Below, one piece after another: positions 28,609 to 36,898 of a DNA stretch of 64,000 bases. The stretch is from Chloroflexota bacterium (lineage in GTDB: Bacteria > Chloroflexota > UBA11872). The stretch covers positions 124,001 through 188,000 of the forward strand of contig JAPOYR010000002.1 of assembly GCA_026706485.1 (NCBI GenBank), in the 5' to 3' direction. The position numbers and the translations under genes were made by a program. Position 1 is the stretch's first letter. The number at the start of each line of letters is the position of its first letter. The notes under the pieces were generated by a model. That model made no database searches and had not been told where the DNA came from. It saw only the letters and a list, made by a program, of their open reading frames with translations.

Positions 28609-29541
28609 TCATTCCCGCGGAGGAGCGATTCCCATCTCGGCTCGCCCGCCGTCCGCCGGAGCGCCCGCGCGATAGATCGCATCCGCCATCGCCAGCGCGC
28701 GCCTGGTGGCCGCCACGTCGTGGACCCGCACCATGTCCGCGCCGTTGGCCACCGCGATCACCGCGGCGGCCAACGAACCCTCCAGCCGCTGATCGGCCGG
28801 CAGTCCCAGCACGAAGCCGACGAACGACTTCCGCGACACGCCCACCATGAGCGGGGCCCCAAGCGCCTTGAGTGCTGACATTCCCCGGAGCAGGTCGATG
28901 TTCTGCTCGGGCGATTTGCCGAAGCCAAAGCCGGGATCGAAGAGCAGGCGTTCATGCGGAATGCCGGCGCCTTGCGCCCGGTCGAGCAGTCGCTCGCCGT
29001 CGCGGTACACGTCGCGCACCAGGTCGTCATAGGCAACGGCTTCGACATGCGGGCCGATTGCGGAGCGCCGCACGTTGCCCCGACGATTGTGGGTGACGAC
29101 GAAGACGGCCCCGGCCTCGGCGGCGACATTGAGAATCTCGGGATCGTGCGTGCCGCCGGTCACGTCGTTCACCATCGCCGCACCCATTCCGAGCGCCGCG
29201 CGCGCCACGGCGGCCTTGCGCGTGTCGATGGACAGCGGCATGTCCGGCGCACGGGAGCGAAGGGCCTCGAGCGCCGGGGCGACGCGTCGAATTTCCTCGT
29301 CCACCCAGACCTCCGCCGCACCGGGCCTCGTGGATTCGCCACCCACGTCAATGACGTCGGGCGCCTCCTCCAGCAGCGCGTCAATCCGGCCTTGCAACGC
29401 CTCGGCATCGTTCGCCACGCCATCGCCGCTGAAGGAGTCCGGGGTCACGTTCAGCACGCCCATCACGAACGTGCGCGCGCCCCACTCGAGAACGCGAGTG
29501 CCGAGCCGCAGCGCGCCGCGGACCACGGCCGGGTCATTCAC
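28609..29541 (-). CDS. folP: Dihydropteroate synthase
   Basis: A 310-residue enzyme condensing p-aminobenzoate with dihydropterin pyrophosphate in folate synthesis. Both PROSITE-type signatures are clear: MGVLNVTPDSFSGDG and DVGGESTRPGA; NDVTGG, DPGFGFGKSPEQN and GVSRKSFVG complete the pterin and sulfonamide sites. The start is GTG 29541, overlapping the cupin stop as GTGA. The last codons and TGA stop lie inside a GTCATTCCCGCG repeat element (28609-28630), so the C-terminal tail APPRE may come from that repeat. Other folate genes are not adjacent. Confidence 0.92.
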   Translation of the reverse strand: MNDPAVVRGALRLGTRVLEWGARTFVMGVLNVTPDSFSGDGVANDAEALQGRIDALLEEAPDVIDVGGESTRPGAAEVWVDEEIRRVAPALEALRSRAPDMPLSIDTRKAAVARAALGMGAAMVNDVTGGTHDPEILNVAAEAGAVFVVTHNRRGNVRRSAIGPHVEAVAYDDLVRDVYRDGERLLDRAQGAGIPHERLLFDPGFGFGKSPEQNIDLLRGMSALKALGAPLMVGVSRKSFVGFVLGLPADQRLEGSLAAAVIAVANGADMVRVHDVAATRRALAMADAIYRAGAPADGGRAEMGIAPPRE

Positions 29542-29945
29542 GTCGGTCGCGCGACATCGCCTTTGGACATGTGACGCACGGTCTTGCCGGAATCGGCGAA
29601 CGTCCGCATGACCTCCGGCTTGCCGTAGGTCCAGACGATGCGCATCGCCTCCGCGCCCTCGTTCCAGAACCGGTGATGCGAGCCCTCGGCGATCCAGATG
29701 TGATCGAACGGCCGGAGTTTCAGCACCTCGCCGTCCACCGAGCACATCGCTTCGCCTTCCACGCAAGTGATGCACTCCTCGGTGTCGTGGAAGTGCATGG
29801 GCAGGCCCGCGCCGGGCTCCATGATGGTCATGCCGGACGAGACGTTCTGTGAGCCGCGATCGCCGTTCATCAGCGGGATGCTTCGGACTCCGGATCCGCG
29901 ATCGAAAACCTGCGCGTCGCTCTCTCGAATCACGACCTTGGGCAT
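29538..29945 (-). CDS. Cupin-domain protein
   Basis: A 135-residue single-domain cupin. The metal-binding motif 1 is HFHDTEE (His-x-His-x3-Glu type) and motif 2 carries a His in AEGSHHRFW. Such small cupins include sugar isomerases, dioxygenases and sensors, so no substrate can be assigned. It is the first gene of cupin-folP with a GTGA overlap; this may be a transcription convenience rather than a folate link. The start ATG is followed by PKVVIRES. Confidence 0.75.
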   Translation of the reverse strand: MPKVVIRESDAQVFDRGSGVRSIPLMNGDRGSQNVSSGMTIMEPGAGLPMHFHDTEECITCVEGEAMCSVDGEVLKLRPFDHIWIAEGSHHRFWNEGAEAMRIVWTYGKPEVMRTFADSGKTVRHMSKGDVARPT

Positions 29946-29962
29946 CTACTTCTCCCTGCAAC

Positions 29963-29982
29963 GCGCCGGCGCACGCCGGCGC
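29963..29982. other. Perfect hairpin in the divergent cupin / GH4 promoter gap
   Basis: GCGCCGGC and GCCGGCGC form an 8-base stem around a GCAC loop, between the divergent cupin (start 29945) and GH4 gene (start 30082). No T-run follows, so it is not a classic terminator. It could act on either transcript's leader or be a palindromic operator. Confidence 0.4.
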
Positions 29983-30081
29983 AGCGTCCTTACGCTACCC
30001 CACTCGGACCATGTTCGGCGTGGTAGCTTCGGCGACGACAGTGGACGCCTTGAGCCCCACTCGCCCGAGGAAGGCTGCACC

Positions 30082-31371
30082 ATGCCCAAGGTGGCCATGA
30101 TCGGCGCCGGCAGCACCGTCTTCGCCACGCGCCTGATCGGCGACATGCTGACCTATCCGGAGCTGGCCGACTCGACGATCACGCTCGTCGACGTCGACCA
30201 GAAGCGGCTGGCCACCACCCAGGCCCACGCCGAGCGGGCGGTCCAGCAGCTCGGCGCCGGCATGCGCATCGAAGCCCCGGCCACCAGGCGCGAGGCGCTG
30301 GAAGACGCGGACTACGTGATCGTGATGGTGATGATCGGCGGCGTGGCGCCATTCGAAGTCGACATCCAGGTGCCCGCCCGATTCGGCATCGACCAGACGG
30401 TCGGCGACACGCTGGGTCCCGGCGGGGTGTTCCGCGGCCTGCGGACCATTCCGTTTCTGCTGGAGCTCGCCGACGAGATGGAAGAGGTCTGCCCCGACGC
30501 GCTGCTGCTCAACTACGCCAACCCCATGGCCATCAACTGCTGGGCCATGAACGCCGCGACCGACATCGAGACCATCGGCCTCTGCCACAGCGTGCAGGGC
30601 ACCGCCCGGCAACTGGCCGGGTACTGCAACATCCCCGCCGACGAGGTGACCTACTGGGTCGCGGGAATCAATCACATGGCCTGGTTTTTGCGATTCGAGC
30701 ATCAAGGCGAAGACGCCTACCCGCGCATTTGGCAGGCCAGCGAAGACCCGGACATCGTGGCGCAGGACCCGATTCGCTTCGACATGTTCAAGCACTTCGA
30801 CTATTTCGTCACCGAGTCCAGCAACCACATGTCGGAGTACATCCCCTACTACCGCAAGAACGCCGACCTCATAACCCAATACATTCCCGAAAAGTGGGAC
30901 TACCCGAGCTTCTGGCCCATGGCTCGCGAGGCATCGCAGGAGAAGGTCAGAAAGCAGCTGTCCTCGACGGAGCCGCTGGACCTCTCCCGCAGCCACGAGT
31001 ACGGCGTGCAGATCATTCACGCCATCGAGACCGACCGGCCGCTCCGCGTGAACGCCAACGTGGAGAACACCGGCCTCATCACCAACTTGCCGGCAGGCGC
31101 CTGTGTCGAGGTCCCCTGCCTGGTGGACAAGACCGGCGTGCAGCCGTGCCACGTGGGCGACCTGCCGACGCAGCTTGCCGCGCTGAATCTCTCCAACATC
31201 AGCGTGCAGGAGATGTGCGTGACGGCAGCCCTCGCCGGCGACCGCCGCATGGCGATGCAAGCCGTGCTGTTGGACCCCCTGACGGCCGCCATCCTCACCC
31301 CGGCGGAGATCGAGCGAATGGTCGAGGAAATGCTCGACTCGCAAACCGACTACCTCGACTACCTGCAGTAA
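30082..31371 (+). CDS. GH4-family glycosidase (alpha-galactosidase / 6-phospho-glycosidase type)
   Basis: A 429-residue NAD- and divalent-metal-dependent glycosidase of family GH4, which works by oxidation-elimination rather than classic hydrolysis. The NAD fold begins KVAMIGAGSTVFATR; the metal-site Cys-His is C168-H169 in GLCHSVQG, and H198 lies in GINHMAWF. The Cys-His-Ser form is common in unphosphorylated-sugar enzymes such as MelA or AglA. ATG 30082 follows GAGGAAGG by six bases. It starts the plus-strand catabolic region, with an amidohydrolase 50 bases downstream. The exact sugar is unknown. Confidence 0.87.
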   Translation: MPKVAMIGAGSTVFATRLIGDMLTYPELADSTITLVDVDQKRLATTQAHAERAVQQLGAGMRIEAPATRREALEDADYVIVMVMIGGVAPFEVDIQVPARFGIDQTVGDTLGPGGVFRGLRTIPFLLELADEMEEVCPDALLLNYANPMAINCWAMNAATDIETIGLCHSVQGTARQLAGYCNIPADEVTYWVAGINHMAWFLRFEHQGEDAYPRIWQASEDPDIVAQDPIRFDMFKHFDYFVTESSNHMSEYIPYYRKNADLITQYIPEKWDYPSFWPMAREASQEKVRKQLSSTEPLDLSRSHEYGVQIIHAIETDRPLRVNANVENTGLITNLPAGACVEVPCLVDKTGVQPCHVGDLPTQLAALNLSNISVQEMCVTAALAGDRRMAMQAVLLDPLTAAILTPAEIERMVEEMLDSQTDYLDYLQ

Positions 31372-31421
31372 GTGCCAGGGCCGATGTCGCCGTCCTCCGT
31401 CCCCCGAGTCAGGAATCACCC

Positions 31422-32381
31422 ATGATCATTGACGCGCACACCCACATCTTCGACCGCTCGGTTGGCGGCGCCAGCGAGAACTTTCCGCTCTGGCCCGGCA
31501 ACCGCTGGGGCGCAAGCGCCCCGGACTTGATCGAGCAAATGGACCGGGCCGGCATCGACAAGGCCTTCATCATCAGCTATACGGCCGTCGACGTAATGGC
31601 CCACTACCGGCCCGAGGAGCGCGACCACAAGCTCGCCGTCTTCCAGCACTATCTGACCAAGGAATACTTCGTGCGGATGTGGCGGCAACATCCGGACCGG
31701 TTCGTGTGGATCTCGGATTCCATCGACCCGCGAGTCCCCGGCTACGTCGAGCGGGCGGCGGCGGACCTCGACCTCGGGGCAGCCGGCCTCAAGCTGCTGC
31801 CGCTCTTTGTCGACACCGAGATGGGCGATCCCCGCTGGCGGCCGATCTTCGAGCTGCTGCGCGACCGAGGCAAGCCCTGCATCATCGACATCTCGTGGTG
31901 GTACGCCCATTTCCCGTGGTTCGCGCCGAGCGTCCTCGGAAAGTACGCCTCGTTCACGGAGTACGTGAAGGGCTTCGGCGAGCTGGTGGCCGACTTCCCC
32001 GAGGTCGGGATCCAGCTGGCCCACTACGGCACGCCCGCGCTGCGAGACCGCGACAATCCGTCGGCGCCGTTGCGCTACCACCTGCTCGACGAGGTCATCG
32101 AGTTCATGCTGGCCTACCCGAATCTCCATTGCGATTTGGGGGCCTATCAGCACGTGATCGGCGCCGACGAACCGTATCCCTACATGAGCGCGCTGACGAT
32201 CCTTGAAATCCTGGTGGCCGGCATCGGGACCGACCGCATTCACTGGGGCACCGACTGGCCCTACCTGGGCGTGCAGCCCTACGAGAACCTCATCCGCGCC
32301 ATCCGCGAGGCGCCGTTCCTCGACCAGGATGGGGCTGACAAGATCCTGGGCCTGAACGCGCAGCGATTCGTCGGAGCCTAG
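31422..32381 (+). CDS. Amidohydrolase family 2 (metal-dependent TIM-barrel hydrolase)
   Basis: A 319-residue amidohydrolase_2 (ACMSD-like) protein. The metal site is seen as HTH in IIDAHTHIFD, a later His in IQLAHYG and the catalytic Asp in HWGTDWPY. Family members hydrolyse or decarboxylate varied carboxylated compounds. AGGA precedes ATG 31422 by about eight bases. It follows the GH4 gene and probably shares its transcript, so it may act on the released aglycone or a derived lactone; this is inference. Confidence 0.83.
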   Translation: MIIDAHTHIFDRSVGGASENFPLWPGNRWGASAPDLIEQMDRAGIDKAFIISYTAVDVMAHYRPEERDHKLAVFQHYLTKEYFVRMWRQHPDRFVWISDSIDPRVPGYVERAAADLDLGAAGLKLLPLFVDTEMGDPRWRPIFELLRDRGKPCIIDISWWYAHFPWFAPSVLGKYASFTEYVKGFGELVADFPEVGIQLAHYGTPALRDRDNPSAPLRYHLLDEVIEFMLAYPNLHCDLGAYQHVIGADEPYPYMSALTILEILVAGIGTDRIHWGTDWPYLGVQPYENLIRAIREAPFLDQDGADKILGLNAQRFVGA

Positions 32382-32403
32382 ACCTCGGCCCTGTCGAATC
32401 CGG

Positions 32404-33465
32404 TCAGGGCAGCGACGCCTCGATCACCCGCAGCATGTTGCCGCCCAGAATCTTCAGGGTCTCGTCCTCCGTGTAGCCGCGCTCCAGCAACGCCACCGTC
32501 ACGTTCGGCAGCGTGCTGGTGTCCTCGAAGTCCTTGGCCCAGGTGAAGTCGTCCTCGGCAATCCGCTGATTGAAGCTCACGTTGCGGGTTCGCTGGGTGC
32601 CGTCCAGGAGGTAGTCGGGGCCGAGGCCCACGCTCTCGATCCCGCCCGCGTCAACCAGGTAGTCGATGTGCGTCAGCACGTCGTCGATGGTGGCGTGGCC
32701 GCTGTCGAGCAGCACCCGCGAGCAGAAGTGGACGGCGGCCACGCCGCCGTTGTCCGCGAGGTCCTTGATCTGATCGTCCCAGAGCAACTGGGTGCTCCTG
32801 GGGTTGAGCTCGCGCGCGCCGGTGTGGGAGTTGATGACGGGTCGGTCGGTCATGGCCAGCACGTCGGCAATCGTGGCGACCGACGAGTGCGACACGTCGA
32901 GCAGCATCCCCAAGGCGTTCACTTCGGCCACGACGTCGCGGCCAAACGCCGTCAGGCCCGGCTCGTCGGTGTCCGACTGCGCCGTTCCCACCTGGTTGCG
33001 GGTGGCCCAATGCAGCTGCAAGTGGCGCATACCGAGGCGGTAGAAAACCCGAAGTGCCGCCAGGCTCCCCTCCAGCAGCTTGGCGCCTTCGGCGCCCAGG
33101 ATCAGACCCAGGCGGCCGGTGCGCTTGGCCTCCTGGATATCGGCCGCGCGGCGAACCACGAAGACCTTGTCAGGCATGGTCTCGATGGTGGCGAAGATCT
33201 CGTCGTAGGCCCCCATGGCATCGCGCATAAAGCCCTCGGTGCTGTAGAGCGACCGCTCGAATTCCGCCCGGCTGTCCGAGAAGGCCCGCCCGGACACCGT
33301 GGCCTGCACCACCTTGGCCGTCACGCCGCCGGCAATGTCCCGCCGCAAGTCCTCCGCCCGCACCATGTGGTCGTGCGCCAGCACCACCAGCGCGCGCTCG
33401 TGCAGGGCATGCCCGGCCGATTCTTGTGTCTGCACGCGTCCGCTACCCCATCTGACTGAACCCAT
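32404..33465 (-). CDS. Membrane dipeptidase family (M19) metallopeptidase
   Basis: A 353-residue member of the renal-dipeptidase family, which cleaves dipeptides, often with D- or modified C-terminal residues. The metal-bridging Glu is in LILGAEGAKLLEG; His ligands are in DVSHSS and VINSHTG, and SVGLGPDYLLDG matches the conserved C-terminal loop. The first metal motif, usually H-x-D, reads AHDHM, a deviation worth noting. No signal peptide is evident, so it probably acts in the cytoplasm on imported dipeptides. It is divergent from the aminotransferase with only 24 bases between starts if the first ATG is used. Confidence 0.85.
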   Translation of the reverse strand: MGSVRWGSGRVQTQESAGHALHERALVVLAHDHMVRAEDLRRDIAGGVTAKVVQATVSGRAFSDSRAEFERSLYSTEGFMRDAMGAYDEIFATIETMPDKVFVVRRAADIQEAKRTGRLGLILGAEGAKLLEGSLAALRVFYRLGMRHLQLHWATRNQVGTAQSDTDEPGLTAFGRDVVAEVNALGMLLDVSHSSVATIADVLAMTDRPVINSHTGARELNPRSTQLLWDDQIKDLADNGGVAAVHFCSRVLLDSGHATIDDVLTHIDYLVDAGGIESVGLGPDYLLDGTQRTRNVSFNQRIAEDDFTWAKDFEDTSTLPNVTVALLERGYTEDETLKILGGNMLRVIEASLP

Positions 33466-33489
33466 CCCGCGCCGCCAACGATACCCCTA

Positions 33490-34794
33490 ATGCCCTCGAG
33501 TCCCGGCGCCATTCCAAGTCGAGCCGAAACGGCGCTGCGTGGTAGCCTCGCGCCCACCAAACTTCCGGTGCAAGCGGCGCCGTTGAAGACTGCGCAACAC
33601 ATTCGGGCCATGCCCCCTGTGGGTTCGCGGCTGCTCGCCAGCCAGGTGAAGGCCGCCCGCCGCCGGGGCGTTGACGTGCTGCCGCTGATGCCCTACGCCG
33701 AGCGGGCCCTGTCGCCGGAAGCGATCGAGGCGGTGGTGCGCGAAATACGTCGCAACCGCGAGGCCCCTTCGCGCGGCCTGCCGGAGCTCCGTGAGGTCGT
33801 GGCGGACTGCATCGGCGGCGAAATCGGCCAGCCGGTCGACCCCGAGGCCGGGGTGCTCATCACCAACGGCTCGATGCAGGCGCTCAACCTGGTGTTTCGC
33901 GCGATCCTTGACCCCGGCGACGAGGTAATCATCCCCGCGCCCTGCTATTTCTTCGGCGGCTGCGTGGAAATGGCCGGCGGCCGCCCGGTCCACGTGCCCA
34001 TGGACGAGGCCGCGGAATACGCCTGGGACGTCGAGTGCATCGCCGCCGCCGTCACGCCGCGCACCGTGGCCATCGTCGTCAACACCCCGGTGAATCCCAC
34101 CGGCGTGGTGCTGGAGAGCGACACGCTGCGCGCCATTGTCGACCTGGCCGAGCGCCACGATCTGCTGATCGTGTCGGACGAGTCGTACGACACCATGGTC
34201 TATGACGGACGCCGGCACGTGAGTTGCGCGAGCATCGGGAACGCCGCCTCGCGCACGGCACTGATCCGCAGCTTCACCAAGAGCTACGCCATGCCCGCAT
34301 GGCGAGTGGGATATATTGTCGGCCCCGCAAGCGTCATCGACGCATGCACCAAGGCGATGGAATGGGAACAGCTCCACGGCAGCCACGTCGCGCAAGCCGG
34401 AGCTGCCGCCGCCGTGCGGAACCCGGCGTATCCGGGGGACAGCATGGCCCGGGAATTCCAGCGGCTGCGCGACGTGATCCATCCCTTCGTGGCGCCCGAC
34501 CGTCCGCTGCACGCCCTGAAGCCGGCCGGGGGGCCATTCGTGTTCATCAATGTGTCCGAAGCGTTCGACTCATCCACGCAGGCGTCGGCCGCCTTGCTGG
34601 AGGCCGGAATCCCGACCACCGCGGGACACTTCTGCCGGTCCGACCGGCACGTGCGCATGGCATTCGGTGCGTCGCCGGAAGTCCTGCGCGAAGCCGGGCG
34701 CCGCATTGCCGAGGTCGTCGCGGCCACCACCAACGGTCAACCAGTTCGAGCCGAGCAAGCAGCGAATAGGAGGGCCGTACTCAGCAGGACGTAG
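33490..34794 (+). CDS. Class I/II PLP-dependent aminotransferase
   Basis: A fold-type I aminotransferase, 434 residues from ATG 33490. The PLP lysine is in SFTKSYAMPAWRVGY; NPTGVVLE and SDESYDTMVY are the usual Asn and Asp/Tyr cofactor contacts. Homology appears to begin near PPVGSR, so the first ~35 residues may not be translated; GTG 33568 and ATG 33610 are in-frame alternatives. It sits between the M19 dipeptidase and the ABC importer, which fits amino-acid release followed by deamination, but the amino donor is unknown. Confidence 0.87.
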   Translation: MPSSPGAIPSRAETALRGSLAPTKLPVQAAPLKTAQHIRAMPPVGSRLLASQVKAARRRGVDVLPLMPYAERALSPEAIEAVVREIRRNREAPSRGLPELREVVADCIGGEIGQPVDPEAGVLITNGSMQALNLVFRAILDPGDEVIIPAPCYFFGGCVEMAGGRPVHVPMDEAAEYAWDVECIAAAVTPRTVAIVVNTPVNPTGVVLESDTLRAIVDLAERHDLLIVSDESYDTMVYDGRRHVSCASIGNAASRTALIRSFTKSYAMPAWRVGYIVGPASVIDACTKAMEWEQLHGSHVAQAGAAAAVRNPAYPGDSMAREFQRLRDVIHPFVAPDRPLHALKPAGGPFVFINVSEAFDSSTQASAALLEAGIPTTAGHFCRSDRHVRMAFGASPEVLREAGRRIAEVVAATTNGQPVRAEQAANRRAVLSRT

Positions 34795-34814
34795 TCGAGG
34801 AACACATTTAGTCG

Positions 34815-34854
34815 AGATCAGTCCGCTAGGACGTTCCTGGACATGGGCTGATCT
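34815..34854 (+). promoter_or_regulatory. Structured leader before the ABC binding-protein gene
   Basis: AGATCAGTCC (34815-34824) and GGGCTGATCT (34845-34854) form a 10-base stem with one G-T pair, and AGGA-CGT-TCCT (34828-34838) nests inside it. It ends just before the GGGGAGG ribosome-binding site at 34860-34866. It may be a cis-acting RNA control element or an operator dyad; no known riboswitch class is recognised. Confidence 0.4.
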
Positions 34855-34872
34855 GAGACGGGGAGGATGTTT

Positions 34873-36801
34873 GTGACAGCGAAACGAGCACTATCGAAGG
34901 CGCTCAGCCGCCGGATGATTCTGCGTAGCGGAGCCGCGGCCGTCGCGGGCGGCGTCGGCGCTGCCGCGCTCGCCGCGTGTGGCGAGGCTGAGGTTGTCGA
35001 AAAGACGGTGACGGTAACCGTCACCGAGGTCAAGGAAGTCGTCAAGGAAGTTCCGGTCGAGACGGTCGTCACCAAGGAAGTCGTCAAGGAAGTTCCGGTC
35101 GAGACGGTCGTCACCAAGGAAGTCATCAAGGAAGTTCCGGTCGTCGAGGTCAAAGAGGTCGAAGTCGAGAAGGTCGTAACCCAGGAGAAGGTCGTCGAGG
35201 TCCAGGTCGAGAAGGTCGTCGAGCGGGAGAAGGTCGTCGAGGTCATGGCCCAGAACCCCAAGGCCGACAGCCTCGTGATCGCGAATCCTCAGACGCAGAA
35301 GGTCGACGACCTCGATGGGTCGCAGGTCTACGAGTTCCAGACCAAGATCCACGCCTTCTGCACGTCGGAGAGCCTGCTGCTCTACGACTATCAGACCCAG
35401 ACCCTGAAGCCGCGCCTGGCCGAAAGCTGGGAAGTGGCGCCCGACGCCACGTCGGTCACCTTCACGCTGCGTGAAGGCGTCACCTGGCACAACGGCGACC
35501 CGTTCACGCCGGAAGACGTGGTCTTCAACTTCAACCGGATCTTCCGGGACGACGATCCGTACCACGCCGAGGGCACCTTCTACTACAACGGGTTCGCGCA
35601 GCCGTTCTACGGCGACACCGAGGTGCTGGACGGCCGCACGGTGCGCGTGAACTTGACGCAGCCCGACGCGCTGGCGGCGGAGAAGTTCGGCGCGCTGGAC
35701 AGCTCGTACATGGCCCATCCGCCCAGCGTGATGGAGCATGGCAACCGCGAGTACTCCACCGACCCGGACAAGTACGTCGGCACGGGGCCCTACATCCCCG
35801 TGGAGGTGCGACCAGCCGAATTGGTGCGCATGGTACGCAACGAGAACTGGTGGGGCCCCCAGCCCGACTTCAAGGAGCTGATCTTCCGGATCTTCCCGGG
35901 TGGGGCGGCCGGCGCGGACGCGCGGGTGAACGCGCTGCTCGCCGGCGAAGTCGACGTGGCGCTGTACACGCCGGCGACCCGTCGCAACGATCTGTTCCGC
36001 ACGCCCGGCATCGGCGCCAAGTGGTTCCCCAACTTCGTGCTGGGGTACTTCTACATCAACCACACGTTCCCGCTGTTCCAGGACAACCGGGTGCGGCAGG
36101 CCGTGGCGCGATCGTTTGACCGCGTCAGCTACTACGAGGCCACCGCCGGCCCAACCGTGCTGCCGTGGGGCAGGTTCTGGTTCCCCGGCTCGCCGTATCT
36201 GAACGACGCGGCGGAGCTGGACTACGACCCGGCGCAAGTCGCGTCGTTGATGCAGGACGCCGGCTTCTCCATGGGCGGCGACGGCGTATGGGCCAACGGC
36301 GACATGCGGGCCGAGTTCAAGATCCAGTACCGGGGCGACCCGGGCGCGCCTCCGGACCGCGAGACGTTCTGGATGCAGGGCTTGAACGACCAAGGGTTCT
36401 CCGTGGAGCTGGAGGCCTGGGACCCGGCCATCGGCGCCGACTTCGATAACGGCCCCTTCGCCCAGCAGAATCTGCACTTGGGCGGCTGGGGCGTCGGCGT
36501 ATTCCTGGGCGACCCGGCCTTCGCCTATCAGCGTTGGACGGCGGGCGATCTCTTTTCCCGCAGCTACATGGACAACGCTGAGATGAACCAGCTCTACCAG
36601 GACATCCTGGTCGAGGCCGACGCCGACAACCGGACGTCGAAGGTGCATCGGATGCAGGAGATCGCAGCCGATCAGGTCGCCTGGATTCCGGCCACGGTAT
36701 CCACGCTTGGTGCGGCCTGGCGGGAGGAGAAAGTCACCAACGTGACCTCGGGTGCGACCCAGTACAGCTACCCGTGGCTGTACAAGGTGGCGCCTGTTTA
36801 G
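34873..36801 (+). CDS. ABC transporter substrate-binding lipoprotein (family 5, peptide/opine type)
   Basis: A family-5 solute-binding protein of 642 residues. The signal sequence has a twin-arginine-like SRRMILRSG and a lipobox LAAC, so it is probably a Tat-exported lipoprotein. About 90 residues of Val/Glu/Lys repeats (KEVVKEVPVETVVT, encoded by 42-base direct repeats) form a stalk before the binding domain, which shows the family block LAESWEVAPDATSVTFTLREG (cut: LAESWEVAPDATSVTF). GTG 34873 is preferred: GGGGAGG lies six bases before it and directly abuts the alternative ATG 34867. It heads the importer operon; the ligand is unknown. Confidence 0.9.
   Translation: MTAKRALSKALSRRMILRSGAAAVAGGVGAAALAACGEAEVVEKTVTVTVTEVKEVVKEVPVETVVTKEVVKEVPVETVVTKEVIKEVPVVEVKEVEVEKVVTQEKVVEVQVEKVVEREKVVEVMAQNPKADSLVIANPQTQKVDDLDGSQVYEFQTKIHAFCTSESLLLYDYQTQTLKPRLAESWEVAPDATSVTFTLREGVTWHNGDPFTPEDVVFNFNRIFRDDDPYHAEGTFYYNGFAQPFYGDTEVLDGRTVRVNLTQPDALAAEKFGALDSSYMAHPPSVMEHGNREYSTDPDKYVGTGPYIPVEVRPAELVRMVRNENWWGPQPDFKELIFRIFPGGAAGADARVNALLAGEVDVALYTPATRRNDLFRTPGIGAKWFPNFVLGYFYINHTFPLFQDNRVRQAVARSFDRVSYYEATAGPTVLPWGRFWFPGSPYLNDAAELDYDPAQVASLMQDAGFSMGGDGVWANGDMRAEFKIQYRGDPGAPPDRETFWMQGLNDQGFSVELEAWDPAIGADFDNGPFAQQNLHLGGWGVGVFLGDPAFAYQRWTAGDLFSRSYMDNAEMNQLYQDILVEADADNRTSKVHRMQEIAADQVAWIPATVSTLGAAWREEKVTNVTSGATQYSYPWLYKVAPV
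35032..35142 (+). repeat. 42-base direct repeats in the binding-protein stalk
   Basis: Two full copies and a 27-base partial copy with a 42-base period start at 35032, 35074 and 35116. They encode KEVVKEVPVETVVT units. The near-identity of copies suggests recent expansion or gene conversion, and the copy number may vary between strains. Confidence 0.85.
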
Positions 36802-36814
36802 GAGTTGCCTTGGT

Positions 36815-36866
36815 GGCGGGGACTCGCGCTCGAGGTCCTAACGGACCGGAGGCGCGGGTCCCCGCC
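36815..36866 (+). other. Nested stem-loop between binding-protein and permease genes
   Basis: GGCGGGGACTCGCGC (36815-36829) pairs with GCGCGGGTCCCCGCC (36852-36866) over 15 bases with one G-T pair. Inside it GGTCC-TAAC-GGACC (36834-36847) forms a second hairpin. No T-run follows, so it is more likely an mRNA-stabilising or processing structure, giving more binding protein than permease, than a full terminator. Confidence 0.6.
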
Positions 36867-36898
36867 TCCCCGCTTGGCCATCAACTGATCCGCCCACC

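Noticed and set aside
35032-35142. Direct repeats as a possible CRISPR or mobile element
   Set aside because: They are in frame within a coding gene and encode a stalk repeat.
34891-36648. A 585-codon minus-strand open frame opposite the binding-protein gene
   Set aside because: Its repeats are the mirror of the 42-base direct repeats in the real gene and no start context or domain is visible.
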